NCBI RefSeq assembly: GCF_900141885.1
Contig: NZ_FQYY01000006.1
Location: forward strand, 62,001-126,000
From: Mesonia phycicola
GTDB lineage: Bacteria > Bacteroidota > Bacteroidia > Flavobacteriales > Flavobacteriaceae
Direction: 5' to 3'
Length of the DNA: 64,000 nt
This document shows, piece after piece, positions 25,011 to 35,016 of the stretch; positions within the stretch are counted from its first letter, which is position 1, and each line of letters starts with the position of its first letter. The position numbers were made by a program, and so were the translations under genes. The notes beneath the pieces were generated by a model. The model was not told the DNA's origin and ran no database searches. It saw only the letters and a list, made by a program, of their open reading frames with translations.

Positions 25011-28000
25011 TTATTTTATAATTAATTTTTGTGTATAAGTTTCATCTTCAACGTTTAATTTAATTAAGTAAACACCGCTGCTGATGGATTGATTAAATTC
25101 AATTTTTAGTGCTTTATTATCAAAACGATGATCTTCTTTATAAACTTGCTTACCTAATATAGAGTAGATAGCTACATTTACATCTTTACCAGATAATTTA
25201 GAAGATTCAATAGTGAAATAATTTTCTGTAATTGGGTTTGGATGAACAACAAAATTTAGAAAATCTTCATTAGTGTTGCTTAAAGTTTCATTAGTTACTA
25301 TTAATTCAAATCTATTAGAGTTAGAAGAATCATCATTTAAATCAATATTAAATTCGTATAAATTTACTTCGTCATTTAAATTGATAATTTTATTTAAATA
25401 ATTATCTTTTATAGCAAAATTTAATCCGTTTTGATCTCTAATAATAACTTCAAATTTATAATTTGAATTTCTGTAGTTAATTAAACTAAAAGGATAAACT
25501 TTACTGTCATTAGGAGCTGGTTCACTTACAATGGCAAAATCTTCACTGTTATTAACTAGTGCAAAGGTTTCATCAAAGTTTTCAGATTTGTAAATATCTC
25601 CGTTGTCTTTATTAAATGAAAAATTATTACTTAAGTTCAGTTTAACCCCATCAATTAATTCAGTTGAATTTTTGTATAGATTTATTCTAATAGAATTATC
25701 TATGTTTGAAGCAGAAGGTCTAAAAATAACATCATTTGTAGAGGTATTAGTTTTATGACTTTCTTTAAATGTTACTTTTGCGATTCCACCATCAGAATCT
25801 GTAAATATAAATGCTGCTTGACCAGGCTGTAAATATTGGTCTACAGAAGAAGGAGGTACAGAGCTCCCATCGGTTACATCTACAATTACATATGCTCCAT
25901 TTGTATTTAAGTGTGGATTATATACTTGGTAGCTTGTGGTGTTTACATTTTCACTTTCTGTATCATTAAGAACTAAATTCATATCAACAGGAGACTGGTA
26001 CGGGTTTCCAATAAAATTATAATTATTTGCTACAGGACTTAAACTTGTAGGATTAAATACAAAATCACAAATATTTAAATGTCCACTTGCTCTTAATATG
26101 GTATTGGTAGGTGTTGGATTGTTAATTTCTGTATTAATAGATCTATCACCTCTTACCATTAATAAATATGCGCTACCAGGTGTTATTGTGGTAGTTACCG
26201 TACTAGTAACCGATACCCAACTTTGGGAAATGTTATTATATGTAAATAACGAGGGGTTTGTAGTTGCAGTAACATCAAACCCTGTTGTTGCAATGTTGCT
26301 ACCTGTTATATGAGTACCATAACCTGGATTTGGGTTTTGGTTATTACTATAACTACTAGTTAAATTTTGAGCACCTTCTTGCCAATTATTTTTTATAGGG
26401 TTAATACAATTAACGGGAGCAGTTAATCCTCTAAAAGCTCTTTTAGCTTTGATAAATCTTTCTACAGTAACTCGCCCTGCAGAGCCTGCTAAACCTAAAT
26501 AATTGATAGTGGTATTAGTACAATCTGCAACTTCTCCAAAAATAGCTGTTTTGTTTAAAGAACTTTTAAATACAAGATTAGCACCATTATTTAAATTTAA
26601 ATCTCCACTAGTTATAGTAAAATTATCTATAATGTTTATTTCATTATAGGCATCTAATTCCGTATCTACATCTTTATTAACCTCTATAATATTTAAAGTA
26701 TTATCAACAAAATCATTACCATCTAAAACTTGTGTAGCTTCACCTAATAATGTTACAGATCCTTCTTTTGCATCTATAGAGTGATCATTTGTAGCGTCAA
26801 TAGAACCGTAAAGGTCAATATTGTCATTATTTTTTAATTCTATTACTACACCTGAGTTAATAAATAAACTATCTACAGCTATTCCTCCTCCATCTATATC
26901 TGAGGTATAATCACCAGTAACTAAAACATCATCAGATCCATTTGTATTTGGGCCAGTTGTATTATTCCAAGCAGAACCATTCCAAGTTACAAAATCTGTT
27001 GTAAAACTTTCAACTTCTCCATATATATTATAAGTTGTGCCTGAGCTAATTGTAGAATAAGCTCTAAAGTAATAAGTTTCATGAGCGTTTAAGCCAGTTA
27101 AGTCGTTACTAAAACTTCCACTAGCTAAATTTGTAACAGGAATTTGAGTGCCACTTCCTGGTTCAAAATTTGGATCTGTACTATATTCAAAACCATAAGA
27201 AGTAACACAATCTATATTGATCATATCAGCATTTAAAGTAGCACCATCTGTATGAATTGCTGTTGCTGCTTGGGTGGTTAATTCTGTTGGGTTTTTAGAG
27301 ACATCATATAACCTTAAACTAGAAGTAAGAGATACATTTGCTAATGATGACATTCTGATAGTAATTCTATCAATAGCACTTGTTGGAGTATAAGGAATAG
27401 AAATTATGCCGTTAGATTGAAATAAACCAAGTAAATCTAAATCTAATAAACTTGAAAGTGAAGTTGAATCTACTAAGGTAGAACCGTTATAACCTATAAT
27501 ATCAACATTATTAATTAAGTTTAAACTTACAACGTCTGCAGTACTAGCAAGATTTATTTGATAGTTAGAGCTAGAAGCTCCATCAAAATAAACAGTTTGT
27601 TCTACACTACCAGCAACAGAAAGTGTCGGTAAACTCAATTTAGAATATGTAGTAAGGTCATTATCTATAACATTTTCAGGATTGTCAACTCCACCAGATC
27701 CAAGAAGAGAAACACTTAATAATCCTCCATTTGCAGACCAAGACGTATACTCTGCTCCTCCACAAGATGTAGAAGAGGTAGTATAAAACGCACCATATAG
27801 GTATATTTCTGTTTCATCTAGTAAACCAACAGTACCTGTTAAATCATGGTGTATTTGAATATATTTATAATCTAGTGGCGGGGTAAAAGCTAAAAAATAC
27901 TCACCTGCAGCATTAGATACTACTCTCGCTTCTTCACTATCTATATCATTAGAACTTTTAACTAAAACTGGATTCTGAGATGCGTCATACGCAGAGAATG

Positions 28001-28385
28001 TAACAGTTTGAAATCCAAATAAAACATTTTCTAATAAAGCTCCTACGTCAGAGCTACCTAATAAATTATTTAGTAAAGTTGTATTACCTCCTAATTTAAA
28101 ATATGTAGTTGTTCCTCCAGGAACAATAGTTGGGTATTCTAAGGCTTGTAAACCGTCATAAGCTCCAATACCTAAGGCTAATCCAGAGTTTGCTTTAATT
28201 GTTGAATATGTAGAGAGATTTCCTCGCGGATCTACAAAATCTAAGTCTATTGCATTAGTAGAGTTATCTACATTTATAGCTGTGTGAACACTTGTTGCCC
28301 TTTGATAAGTTTGAGCGTGAACGCTCATGGTAAATAGGTAGCAAAATACCCCTATAAAGATGGATGTAGTAGTAGATGTTTTCAT
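25011..28385 (-). CDS. Large secreted protein with T9SS type A sorting domain
   Basis: A 1124-aa exported protein (signal peptide 1-24, ending VHAQ). The N-terminal 370 residues are two related beta-rich, jelly-roll-like domains with similar LDLDLLGLF and LLNNLLGSSDVG segments. A fibronectin type III-like domain follows (about 370-465; HTDGATLNADMINIDC to EVESFTT), and a further part has short Asn/Asp/Gly-rich strands like those of Bacteroidetes surface proteins. The last 80 residues are the T9SS sorting domain (VHPNPITENYF...SGVYLIKLNVE). No catalytic motif was recognised; adhesion or matrix is a guess. A TAATTTTG -7 element is at 28438-28431. Confidence 0.88.
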   Translation of the reverse strand: MKTSTTTSIFIGVFCYLFTMSVHAQTYQRATSVHTAINVDNSTNAIDLDFVDPRGNLSTYSTIKANSGLALGIGAYDGLQALEYPTIVPGGTTTYFKLGGNTTLLNNLLGSSDVGALLENVLFGFQTVTFSAYDASQNPVLVKSSNDIDSEEARVVSNAAGEYFLAFTPPLDYKYIQIHHDLTGTVGLLDETEIYLYGAFYTTSSTSCGGAEYTSWSANGGLLSVSLLGSGGVDNPENVIDNDLTTYSKLSLPTLSVAGSVEQTVYFDGASSSNYQINLASTADVVSLNLINNVDIIGYNGSTLVDSTSLSSLLDLDLLGLFQSNGIISIPYTPTSAIDRITIRMSSLANVSLTSSLRLYDVSKNPTELTTQAATAIHTDGATLNADMINIDCVTSYGFEYSTDPNFEPGSGTQIPVTNLASGSFSNDLTGLNAHETYYFRAYSTISSGTTYNIYGEVESFTTDFVTWNGSAWNNTTGPNTNGSDDVLVTGDYTSDIDGGGIAVDSLFINSGVVIELKNNDNIDLYGSIDATNDHSIDAKEGSVTLLGEATQVLDGNDFVDNTLNIIEVNKDVDTELDAYNEINIIDNFTITSGDLNLNNGANLVFKSSLNKTAIFGEVADCTNTTINYLGLAGSAGRVTVERFIKAKRAFRGLTAPVNCINPIKNNWQEGAQNLTSSYSNNQNPNPGYGTHITGSNIATTGFDVTATTNPSLFTYNNISQSWVSVTSTVTTTITPGSAYLLMVRGDRSINTEINNPTPTNTILRASGHLNICDFVFNPTSLSPVANNYNFIGNPYQSPVDMNLVLNDTESENVNTTSYQVYNPHLNTNGAYVIVDVTDGSSVPPSSVDQYLQPGQAAFIFTDSDGGIAKVTFKESHKTNTSTNDVIFRPSASNIDNSIRINLYKNSTELIDGVKLNLSNNFSFNKDNGDIYKSENFDETFALVNNSEDFAIVSEPAPNDSKVYPFSLINYRNSNYKFEVIIRDQNGLNFAIKDNYLNKIINLNDEVNLYEFNIDLNDDSSNSNRFELIVTNETLSNTNEDFLNFVVHPNPITENYFTIESSKLSGKDVNVAIYSILGKQVYKEDHRFDNKALKIEFNQSISSGVYLIKLNVEDETYTQKLIIK

Positions 28386-28714
28386 AACAATTGTAGTTTT
28401 TTAACACATATAACGAGTTTGTTGAGTACTCAAAATTAGTTTATTTTAAATCAAAAAACACACTTAATCGGAAATATTTTACGCTTAATCGTTTAAGCAT
28501 GTGTTTTATCTATAAATATTTTATGTTTTTTTTATAAATATTATTACTCTATAGAGTGGTTTATTCTAGTTTAGAATTGTGGCGATATGTTATAATATTG
28601 CTAATGTTAAAGTGAAGATTTTACGTTTTACAGAATATTTCCGATATTACCATAATGATGATTTTATGACTTAAATCATCTTTTTTACTCAATTCTATAA
28701 ATCAAATCATTCAA
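28386..28714. promoter_or_regulatory. Divergent intergenic region with inverted repeats
   Basis: This 329-base gap separates the large T9SS gene from pyruvate carboxylase. It holds a 15-base inverted pair, ATCGGAAATATTTTA (28467-28481) and CAGAATATTTCCGAT (28631-28645), matching at 13 of 15 positions, and an internal palindrome GCTTAA-N4-TTAAGC (28483-28498). A -7 match for the T9SS gene is at 28431-28438. No small gene is seen. The arms could be operator sites for a regulator acting on both genes. Confidence 0.5.
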
Positions 28715-31700
28715 ATGAAAATCAAAAAAGTTCTTGTTGCCAATAGAGGTGAAATTGCTATTAGAATATTTAGAGCATGTACAGAAATGGGGTTACGTAC
28801 GGTAGGTATTTATACTTATGAAGATCGTTATTCTTTGCATAGATATAAAGCAGATGAAGCTTATCAAATAGGAGATGATAGTGAGCCTTTAAAACCTTAC
28901 TTAGATATAGATAAAATTATAGAAATTGCTAAAGAGAATGATATTGATGCTATTCACCCTGGGTATGGTTTTCTTTCAGAGAATTCTAGTTTTGCTCAAG
29001 CCTGTGAAGATAATGGTATCACTTTTATTGGTCCTAAAGTTTCTGTATTAAAATCTTTAGGAGATAAAGTTACTGCTAAAGAAGTAGCAGTAAAAAATAA
29101 TGTACCAGTAATAGAGAGTAATAAAGAAGCGCTTACTAGTATAGATATAGCTTTAAAAGAAGCTAAAAATATTGGTTACCCTATTATGTTAAAAGCAGCT
29201 TCTGGAGGTGGAGGCCGTGGGATGAGGGTAATTAGAACAGAAGACGAACTTAAAAAAGCATTTCCAGAATCTAAACGTGAAGCAGGTAATGCTTTTGGAG
29301 ACGATACGGTTTTTATTGAAAAATTTGTAGAAAATCCAAAACATATAGAGATTCAGATTTTGGCAGATAACCACGGAAATATGGTACATCTGTTTGAGAG
29401 AGATTGCTCTGTGCAACGTCGCTACCAAAAGGTAATAGAAATAGCTCCATCTTTAGGGTTAAATGAAGAAACCAAAAATAAACTCTATCAATACGCATTA
29501 TCAATTTGCCAAGCAGTAAATTATAACAATGCTGGTACAGTAGAATTTCTGGTAGACGATGATGGTAGTATTTATTTTATAGAAGTAAACCCAAGAATAC
29601 AAGTAGAACATACAGTTACAGAAGTTGTAACTGGTATAGATGTTGTGAAATCTCAAATATATATTGCAGAAGGTCACCAATTATCTGACGAAGAAATAAA
29701 TATAGAAAGTCAAGAAAAATTATCTACAGAAGGTTTTGCTGTACAATGTAGAATTACTACAGAAGACCCTACTAATGATTTTAAACCAGATTACGGTACA
29801 ATTTCTACCTATAGAAGTGCCTCTGGATTCGGAATTCGTTTAGATGCGGGGAGTGTTTATCAAGGAGTGAGTATTTCTCCATTTTTTGACTCTATGTTGG
29901 TAAAAGTTACCGCTAATAGCGGTACTTTAGAAGGTGCTTGTAGAAAAATGCGTAGAGCTTTAGCAGAGTTTAGAGTTCGTGGTGTAAAAACCAATATGGC
30001 TTTTCTAGATAATATATTAAAAGATGAAACTTTTAGAGAAGGTAAGGTTACTGTAAATTACATTAAAAATACTCCTAAGTTATTTGAAATTCAGCAACCT
30101 CGTAACAGAGCTACCAAAATGGTGAATTTTTTAGGAGATGTAACTGTAAATGGAAATGTAGATGTAAAATACACAGACCCAACCAAAAAATTAATCACCC
30201 CAACAGTACCAAAGTTTGATACTAAGAGTCCTTACCAAAAAGGAACAAAAGACTTATTAACAGATTTAGGTCCAGAAGATTTTTCTAAATGGTTAAGTGA
30301 AGAGAAAAAAATTCACTTTACAGATACCACATTAAGAGATGCGCACCAAAGTTTATTAGCAACTAGAATGCGTACTTATGATATGATGAAAGTAGCAGAA
30401 GGTTTTGCTAAAAATCATCCAGAAGTATTTAGTATGGAAGTTTGGGGAGGAGCCACTTTTGATGTTTGTATGAGGTTTTTAAAAGAAAACCCTTGGGAGC
30501 GTTTACAAAAACTTAGAAAAGCAATTCCTAACATACTGTTTCAAATGTTGCTTAGAGGTTCTAATGGTGTGGGGTATACTGCTTACCCAGATAATTTAAT
30601 TGAAAAATTTGTAGAACAAGCTTGGGAAAATGGAGTAGATATTTTTAGAATATTTGATTCTCAAAACTGGATGCAATCTATTGCACCTTGTATAGAATAT
30701 GTAAGAAAAAATACAAAAGGTCTTGCAGAAGCTTCTATGTGTTACACGGGAGATATTCTTCAAACTAAAAACAATAAGTATAGCTTAGATTACTACCTGC
30801 AATTAGCTAAAGATTTAGAAAACGCTGGGGCACATATTTTAGCAATTAAAGATATGGCTGGCTTGTTAAAGCCTTATGCCGCGTCAGAATTAGTTTCTGC
30901 ATTAAAAAGTGAAATTTCTATTCCAATTCACTTACATACGCATGATACTTCTTCTATACAATCTGCAACCTACATTAAAGCAATAGAAGCAGGAGTAGAT
31001 GTGGTAGATGTTTCTTTAGCAGGGATGTCTGGATTAACATCACAACCAAACTTCAATTCATTAGTAGAGGCAATGAATTATCACGAACGTGAAAATAAAA
31101 TGAATGTTCAAAAATTAAATGAATATTCTAATTATTGGACTACCGTGAGAGATTATTACTATCCGTTTGAGTCGGGCTTAAAAGCAGGTACAGGAGAAGT
31201 GTATAAGCATGAAATTCCAGGAGGTCAATATTCAAATTTAGTGCCTCAAGCAGAGTCACTAGGGCTAAAAGATCGTTTTCATGAAATTACAGATATGTAC
31301 GGAAAAGTAAATGAACTTTTTGGAGATGTAATAAAAGTAACCCCTAGTAGTAAAGTGGTAGGAGATATGGCTCAGTTTTTAGTGAGCAACGATTTAACAA
31401 TTGATGATTTTTATAAAAAAGGTAATACCCTTTCTTTTCCAGAGTCTGTAAAAAGTTTCTTTAGAGGAGATTTAGGTCAGCCAGTTGGTGGTTTTCCTAA
31501 AGAGGTTCAAAAAATAATTTTAAGAGACGAAAAACCTTATACAGATAGACCAAATGCTCACTTAGAGCCGGTAGATTTTGATAAAGAATTTGCAGAGTTT
31601 AAAAAAGAGTTTTCAGAAGGATTAGATAGAGAATTGTTAATTACAGATTTTCTTTCCTATAAACTTTATCCAAAAGTGTTTACAGATTTATATGAGCACT

Positions 31701-32167
31701 ATAAAAAGTATGGTAAGGTGATGAATATACCTACCAAAGATTTTTTCTACGGAATGGAGATTGGAGAAGAAATTATTGTTGAGCTTGATAGAGGTAAAAC
31801 TTTATTAATTACCTTAATTTCTACTACGGCACCAGATGAAGCTGGTATGGTTACTGTTTTCTTTAAAGTAAACGGACAAACTAGAAACATTCAGGTGAAA
31901 GACAAATCTGTTAAAGTTGAAAAAGTAGAACACGTAAAAGCAGATAAATCTAACGAGAAACACGTGGCTGCTCCGTTACAAGGCTCACTTTCAGAAATGA
32001 TGGTAAAAGAGGGTGATACGGTAACTAAAAATCAACCTTTATTTGTGATTGAAGCCATGAAAATGGGAACTACCATTACTTCTAATGGAGAAGGTACAGT
32101 TAAAAAAATCTATCTAAAACCAGGTACTATGGTGTTTAGTGAAGATTTAGTAGTTGAGTTGAAGTAA
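28715..32167 (+). CDS. pyc: Pyruvate carboxylase
   Basis: A full-length (1150 aa) biotin-dependent enzyme that makes oxaloacetate from pyruvate, bicarbonate and ATP. Domains in order: biotin carboxylase (about 1-450; KVLVANRGEIAIRIF, the ATP loop AASGGGGRGMR, EVNPRIQVEHTVTE), carboxyltransferase (about 530-830; FTDTTLRDAHQSLLATRMRT, the metal-binding IHLHTHDTS), the PYC central domain, and a biotinyl domain whose target lysine is Lys1116 in EAMKMG. Single-chain form. It lies alone between the inverted-repeat region upstream and a degenerate repeat and terminator downstream. Confidence 0.97.
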   Translation: MKIKKVLVANRGEIAIRIFRACTEMGLRTVGIYTYEDRYSLHRYKADEAYQIGDDSEPLKPYLDIDKIIEIAKENDIDAIHPGYGFLSENSSFAQACEDNGITFIGPKVSVLKSLGDKVTAKEVAVKNNVPVIESNKEALTSIDIALKEAKNIGYPIMLKAASGGGGRGMRVIRTEDELKKAFPESKREAGNAFGDDTVFIEKFVENPKHIEIQILADNHGNMVHLFERDCSVQRRYQKVIEIAPSLGLNEETKNKLYQYALSICQAVNYNNAGTVEFLVDDDGSIYFIEVNPRIQVEHTVTEVVTGIDVVKSQIYIAEGHQLSDEEINIESQEKLSTEGFAVQCRITTEDPTNDFKPDYGTISTYRSASGFGIRLDAGSVYQGVSISPFFDSMLVKVTANSGTLEGACRKMRRALAEFRVRGVKTNMAFLDNILKDETFREGKVTVNYIKNTPKLFEIQQPRNRATKMVNFLGDVTVNGNVDVKYTDPTKKLITPTVPKFDTKSPYQKGTKDLLTDLGPEDFSKWLSEEKKIHFTDTTLRDAHQSLLATRMRTYDMMKVAEGFAKNHPEVFSMEVWGGATFDVCMRFLKENPWERLQKLRKAIPNILFQMLLRGSNGVGYTAYPDNLIEKFVEQAWENGVDIFRIFDSQNWMQSIAPCIEYVRKNTKGLAEASMCYTGDILQTKNNKYSLDYYLQLAKDLENAGAHILAIKDMAGLLKPYAASELVSALKSEISIPIHLHTHDTSSIQSATYIKAIEAGVDVVDVSLAGMSGLTSQPNFNSLVEAMNYHERENKMNVQKLNEYSNYWTTVRDYYYPFESGLKAGTGEVYKHEIPGGQYSNLVPQAESLGLKDRFHEITDMYGKVNELFGDVIKVTPSSKVVGDMAQFLVSNDLTIDDFYKKGNTLSFPESVKSFFRGDLGQPVGGFPKEVQKIILRDEKPYTDRPNAHLEPVDFDKEFAEFKKEFSEGLDRELLITDFLSYKLYPKVFTDLYEHYKKYGKVMNIPTKDFFYGMEIGEEIIVELDRGKTLLITLISTTAPDEAGMVTVFFKVNGQTRNIQVKDKSVKVEKVEHVKADKSNEKHVAAPLQGSLSEMMVKEGDTVTKNQPLFVIEAMKMGTTITSNGEGTVKKIYLKPGTMVFSEDLVVELK

Positions 32168-32285
32168 ATGTTACCTCGAGCGGGATAGAGAGATTAAAAC
32201 TCATGTCACCTCAAGAGTTTTAGAGGTTTAATGAGAATCAAAATAAAGTTCAGCATCTTTTTACTCCGCCCGATCTAATAAATAA
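32168..32285. repeat. Degenerate dispersed repeat after pyc
   Basis: Fragments such as TTACCTCGAGCGGGATAGAG, GTCACCTCAAGAG and ACTCCGCCCGATCTAATA resemble part B of the repeats at 1044, 3295-3930 and 6155, but are eroded. No coding signal. Confidence 0.5.
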
Positions 32286-32324
32286 CCAAAAAGAACCTTT
32301 CAGTATTTGGAAGGTTCTTTTATA
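32286..32324 (+). terminator. Rho-independent terminator after pyc
   Basis: AAAAGAACCTT pairs with AAGGTTCTTTT around an 11-base loop, followed by TA-rich sequence. Confidence 0.8.
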
Positions 32325-32347
32325 TTCAATATTAAAAAAGAAAAATT

Positions 32348-33007
32348 TTGTTTAAGCACACGCATCCTTATGCTCCATATATTCCTAAAGAAACAAAAAA
32401 GTTAATAGTTGGTACATTGCCACCACCTAGGTTTACAACGGGAGAATTAAAAGATGGCGATGTAGATTTTTGCTACGGAAGCCGTGACGGACAGTTATGG
32501 ATTATTTTAGATAGAATTTTTAATCTAAATCTTCAATTTGAAACGACTCAAGAAGCAATTCAGCAAAGAAAAAATTTTTTAAAGAACAACCATATTGGTA
32601 TTTGTGATATGGTAGATTATGCATTGCGAGAAAAAATAGATGCTTCAGATTTAGGAATGAAAGAAGTGAAACTACGGAATATGATACAGATCTTAAAAGA
32701 AAACCCATCTGTAGAAACATTACTCTTCACCGGTGGAAACAGCAAAAACGGTCCGGAGTATTTTTTTAGAAAACATATTCGTGACCATAAAGAAATTCAA
32801 CTTAAAAAAGTGAGTGATGAGGTACCTAGAATACATCAATTTAATTTAGATAATCGAGTGATTACCACTGTGTCTCTAACAGCGCCGTCTGGAGCTGCAA
32901 ATAGAGCAGTTGGCGGGATGCAGTATTACAAATATTTAAAACAGAAAAACCCAGAAATGAGTACGTTAGATTTTAGAGTGTTACAGTATCAACCTTATTT
33001 TAAATAA
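32348..33007 (+). CDS. Uracil-DNA glycosylase superfamily protein
   Basis: A 219-aa protein with the UDG-fold marks LIVGTLPPPRF (motif A position) near residue 19, CDMVDYA near 86, LLFTGGNSKNG near 123, and TVSLTAPSGAANRA near 176 where the family's second active-site loop lies. Such proteins remove uracil or hypoxanthine from DNA; the exact class cannot be told here. The start is a TTG; no ATG is available nearby, and residues right after it (FKHTHPYAPYIP) fit the family N-terminus. It stands between two terminators as a single gene. Confidence 0.78.
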   Translation: MFKHTHPYAPYIPKETKKLIVGTLPPPRFTTGELKDGDVDFCYGSRDGQLWIILDRIFNLNLQFETTQEAIQQRKNFLKNNHIGICDMVDYALREKIDASDLGMKEVKLRNMIQILKENPSVETLLFTGGNSKNGPEYFFRKHIRDHKEIQLKKVSDEVPRIHQFNLDNRVITTVSLTAPSGAANRAVGGMQYYKYLKQKNPEMSTLDFRVLQYQPYFK

Positions 33008-33021
33008 TTAAATGTTATCCA

Positions 33022-33056
33022 ACAAAAAAAGGCTACCAATAGGTAGCCTTTTTTAT
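33022..33056. terminator. Bidirectional Rho-independent terminator
   Basis: AAAAAGGCTACC pairs with GGTAGCCTTTTT around AATA, between the UDG-like gene and the convergent OmpA gene. Confidence 0.9.
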
Positions 33057-33071
33057 ATTAGTTGAGGGTGA

Positions 33072-33929
33072 TTACTTCTGTTCAGAAGCTTTTTTCATTC
33101 CGTCTTCAATCATACTGTAAAATTGATCTAACTTAGGTAGAACCACAATTCTAGTTCTACGGTTAGCAGCTTTACCAGCAGCAGTATCGTTAGATTCTAA
33201 TGGAATATATTCACTTCTACCAGCAGCAGTCATTCTTGCAGGATCTACACCAAAATCATTTTGTAGAATTCTAACAATAGAAGTTGCTCTTTTAGTACTT
33301 AAATCCCAGTTATCTTGAATACATTCTGTTTTAATTGGGTCGGCATCTGTATGTCCTTCAACCATAAATTCAAATTCTGGTTTGTTTTTCACAACAGTTG
33401 CAACTTTACCTAACACTTCTCTTGCACGGTTAGATACTTGGTAACTACCACTTCTAAACAAAAGTTTGTCAGAGATAGAAACAAATACTACTCCTTTTTC
33501 AACATTAATTTCAATATCTTCATCGTTAATATTACCTAGAGCGCCTTTTAAGCTAGTAACTAAAGCTAGAGTAACAGAATCTTTTTTATTGATTGCGTCA
33601 CGCATTGTTTTAATTTGTAAATCTTTCTCTTTAATACTTTCTAAAGATCTTTCTAAATTTTCAGCACCTTTTTTAGATAAGGTAGCTAAATCACCTTGAT
33701 TAGTTAATAAGGCATTGTTTGTTTTCTTTAATGTGTTTACTTGATCTTGTAAATAAGAAACCTTGGTTTCTTTATCTTCTAAACAAGAGTTAAGCTTTAC
33801 GGTTGCTGTGTTTAGCAAATCCTGAGTCTCCTTTTGTTTATCTTCAAGCTCAGTATATTTCTTTTTAGATACACAAGAAGTGAACATTAGTACTGATAGT
33901 ACAGAAAATAAAAAAACTCTATTCATCAT
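33072..33929 (-). CDS. OmpA family lipoprotein
   Basis: A 285-aa outer-membrane lipoprotein with lipobox FTSC (Cys at residue 19), a coiled-coil region at about 25-130 and a C-terminal peptidoglycan-binding OmpA domain (about 150-270). The domain carries LLFRSGSYQV, VEGHTDADPI and the arginine-bearing KAANRRTRIVV. It links the outer membrane to the cell wall. Two ATGs are adjacent; the second (33926) is equally likely. A TAGCTTTG -7 element at 33964-33957 gives a short leader. Confidence 0.93.
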   Translation of the reverse strand: MMNRVFLFSVLSVLMFTSCVSKKKYTELEDKQKETQDLLNTATVKLNSCLEDKETKVSYLQDQVNTLKKTNNALLTNQGDLATLSKKGAENLERSLESIKEKDLQIKTMRDAINKKDSVTLALVTSLKGALGNINDEDIEINVEKGVVFVSISDKLLFRSGSYQVSNRAREVLGKVATVVKNKPEFEFMVEGHTDADPIKTECIQDNWDLSTKRATSIVRILQNDFGVDPARMTAAGRSEYIPLESNDTAAGKAANRRTRIVVLPKLDQFYSMIEDGMKKASEQK

Positions 33930-34002
33930 AGTTATTTTTAAAATTAATTATGGGTTCAAAGCTATTAAAAATGCAAGATGGTATTTAAGGATTAACAATT
34001 AT

Positions 34003-35007
34003 TTAGCTTACATTTTTTAATTGACTAAATTTTGTTTTCTTCTTAATAAAATAAAGCCATACAATAGATTTTAACGAGGTAAAATTTTCTTTATTGTTAT
34101 AGCTAGACTTTCTTTTTTTTATCATTTTAGGTAAATGAATGTAAAAACTAAAATGAGCTTTTAAAATTGCGAGAAAATGTTTTGGCTTTAATTCTATTAA
34201 AAACTTACCTCCAGCAAGTGCGTCTAAAATCATTCTAGTAAAAACACTAAAAAAAACATTTCTTTTTTTGTTTTTCACAAGATTAAAAAGACTATTTCTA
34301 AAATTTAAAAATGTTTTTTTTGGGTGCATTGCGTGTAAAGTACCTCCGCCTAAGTGATAAACCGTAGAGGTTGGAATTGCCCAGATTTCGTAATTTAAAT
34401 GGTGTACGCGCCAACATAAATCTATTTCTTCTTGGTGCGCAAAATAATCTTCATCTAGTTGTCCTGCTTCAAAAAACACCTCTTTTTTAATTGCTAGACA
34501 AGCACCACTTGCCCAACTAATTTTGCACGCATTATTGTACTGTTCTGTATCTTTTTCTAAAGTTTGAAAAATTCTTCCTCTACAAAAAGGGTAACCTAAA
34601 CTATCTATAAAACCACCACTGCCACCAGCATAATCAAACGTAGATTTTTGCTGATGGTTTAAAATTTTAGGTTGTACAATTGCGGTATTTGTATGTTTTT
34701 CAAAATGAGAAATAATAGGAATTAACCAATTAGGAGTTACTTCTACATCACTATTTAAAAGAATAAAAATGTCTTCATTTAAATATTGCAACGCATCATT
34801 GTAGCCTTTGGCATAGCCTCCGTTAGTTTTATTTTGAATGATATTAACCTGCGGAAAAGTTTTTTTAACATAAGCTACAGAGTCATCTTCTGAAGCATTA
34901 TCTGCTACATAAATTCTAGCTTCTTTAGAGTAATTTACCACAGACGGTAAAAAAGTTTCCAGAAGTTTTCTTCCGTTCCAGTTTAGTATAACAATGGCTA
35001 TTTTCAC
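34003..35007 (-). CDS. Family 2 glycosyltransferase
   Basis: A 334-aa GT-A fold enzyme. AIVILNWNGRKLLETFLPSV opens the nucleotide-binding domain, VADNASEDDSV follows near residue 35, and the DxD-type motif is NSDVEVTP near residue 90. HQEEIDLCWRVHHLNYEIW near 190 and STVYHLGGGTLHAM near 215 match rhamnosyl-transferase-like members that build cell-surface sugars. The C-terminal end is basic with a weak hydrophobic segment, suggesting membrane association. Acceptor and sugar unknown. It starts 9 bases after the stop of the HsdR_N-like gene. Confidence 0.9.
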   Translation of the reverse strand: MKIAIVILNWNGRKLLETFLPSVVNYSKEARIYVADNASEDDSVAYVKKTFPQVNIIQNKTNGGYAKGYNDALQYLNEDIFILLNSDVEVTPNWLIPIISHFEKHTNTAIVQPKILNHQQKSTFDYAGGSGGFIDSLGYPFCRGRIFQTLEKDTEQYNNACKISWASGACLAIKKEVFFEAGQLDEDYFAHQEEIDLCWRVHHLNYEIWAIPTSTVYHLGGGTLHAMHPKKTFLNFRNSLFNLVKNKKRNVFFSVFTRMILDALAGGKFLIELKPKHFLAILKAHFSFYIHLPKMIKKRKSSYNNKENFTSLKSIVWLYFIKKKTKFSQLKNVS

Positions 35008-35016
35008 AATTGCAAA

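Noticed and set aside
28667-28678. FNR-like TGACTTAAATCA 37 bases before pyruvate carboxylase
   Set aside because: No TAnnTTTG element lies 23 bases downstream, unlike the three accepted sites, and single imperfect matches are expected by chance in this AT-rich sequence.
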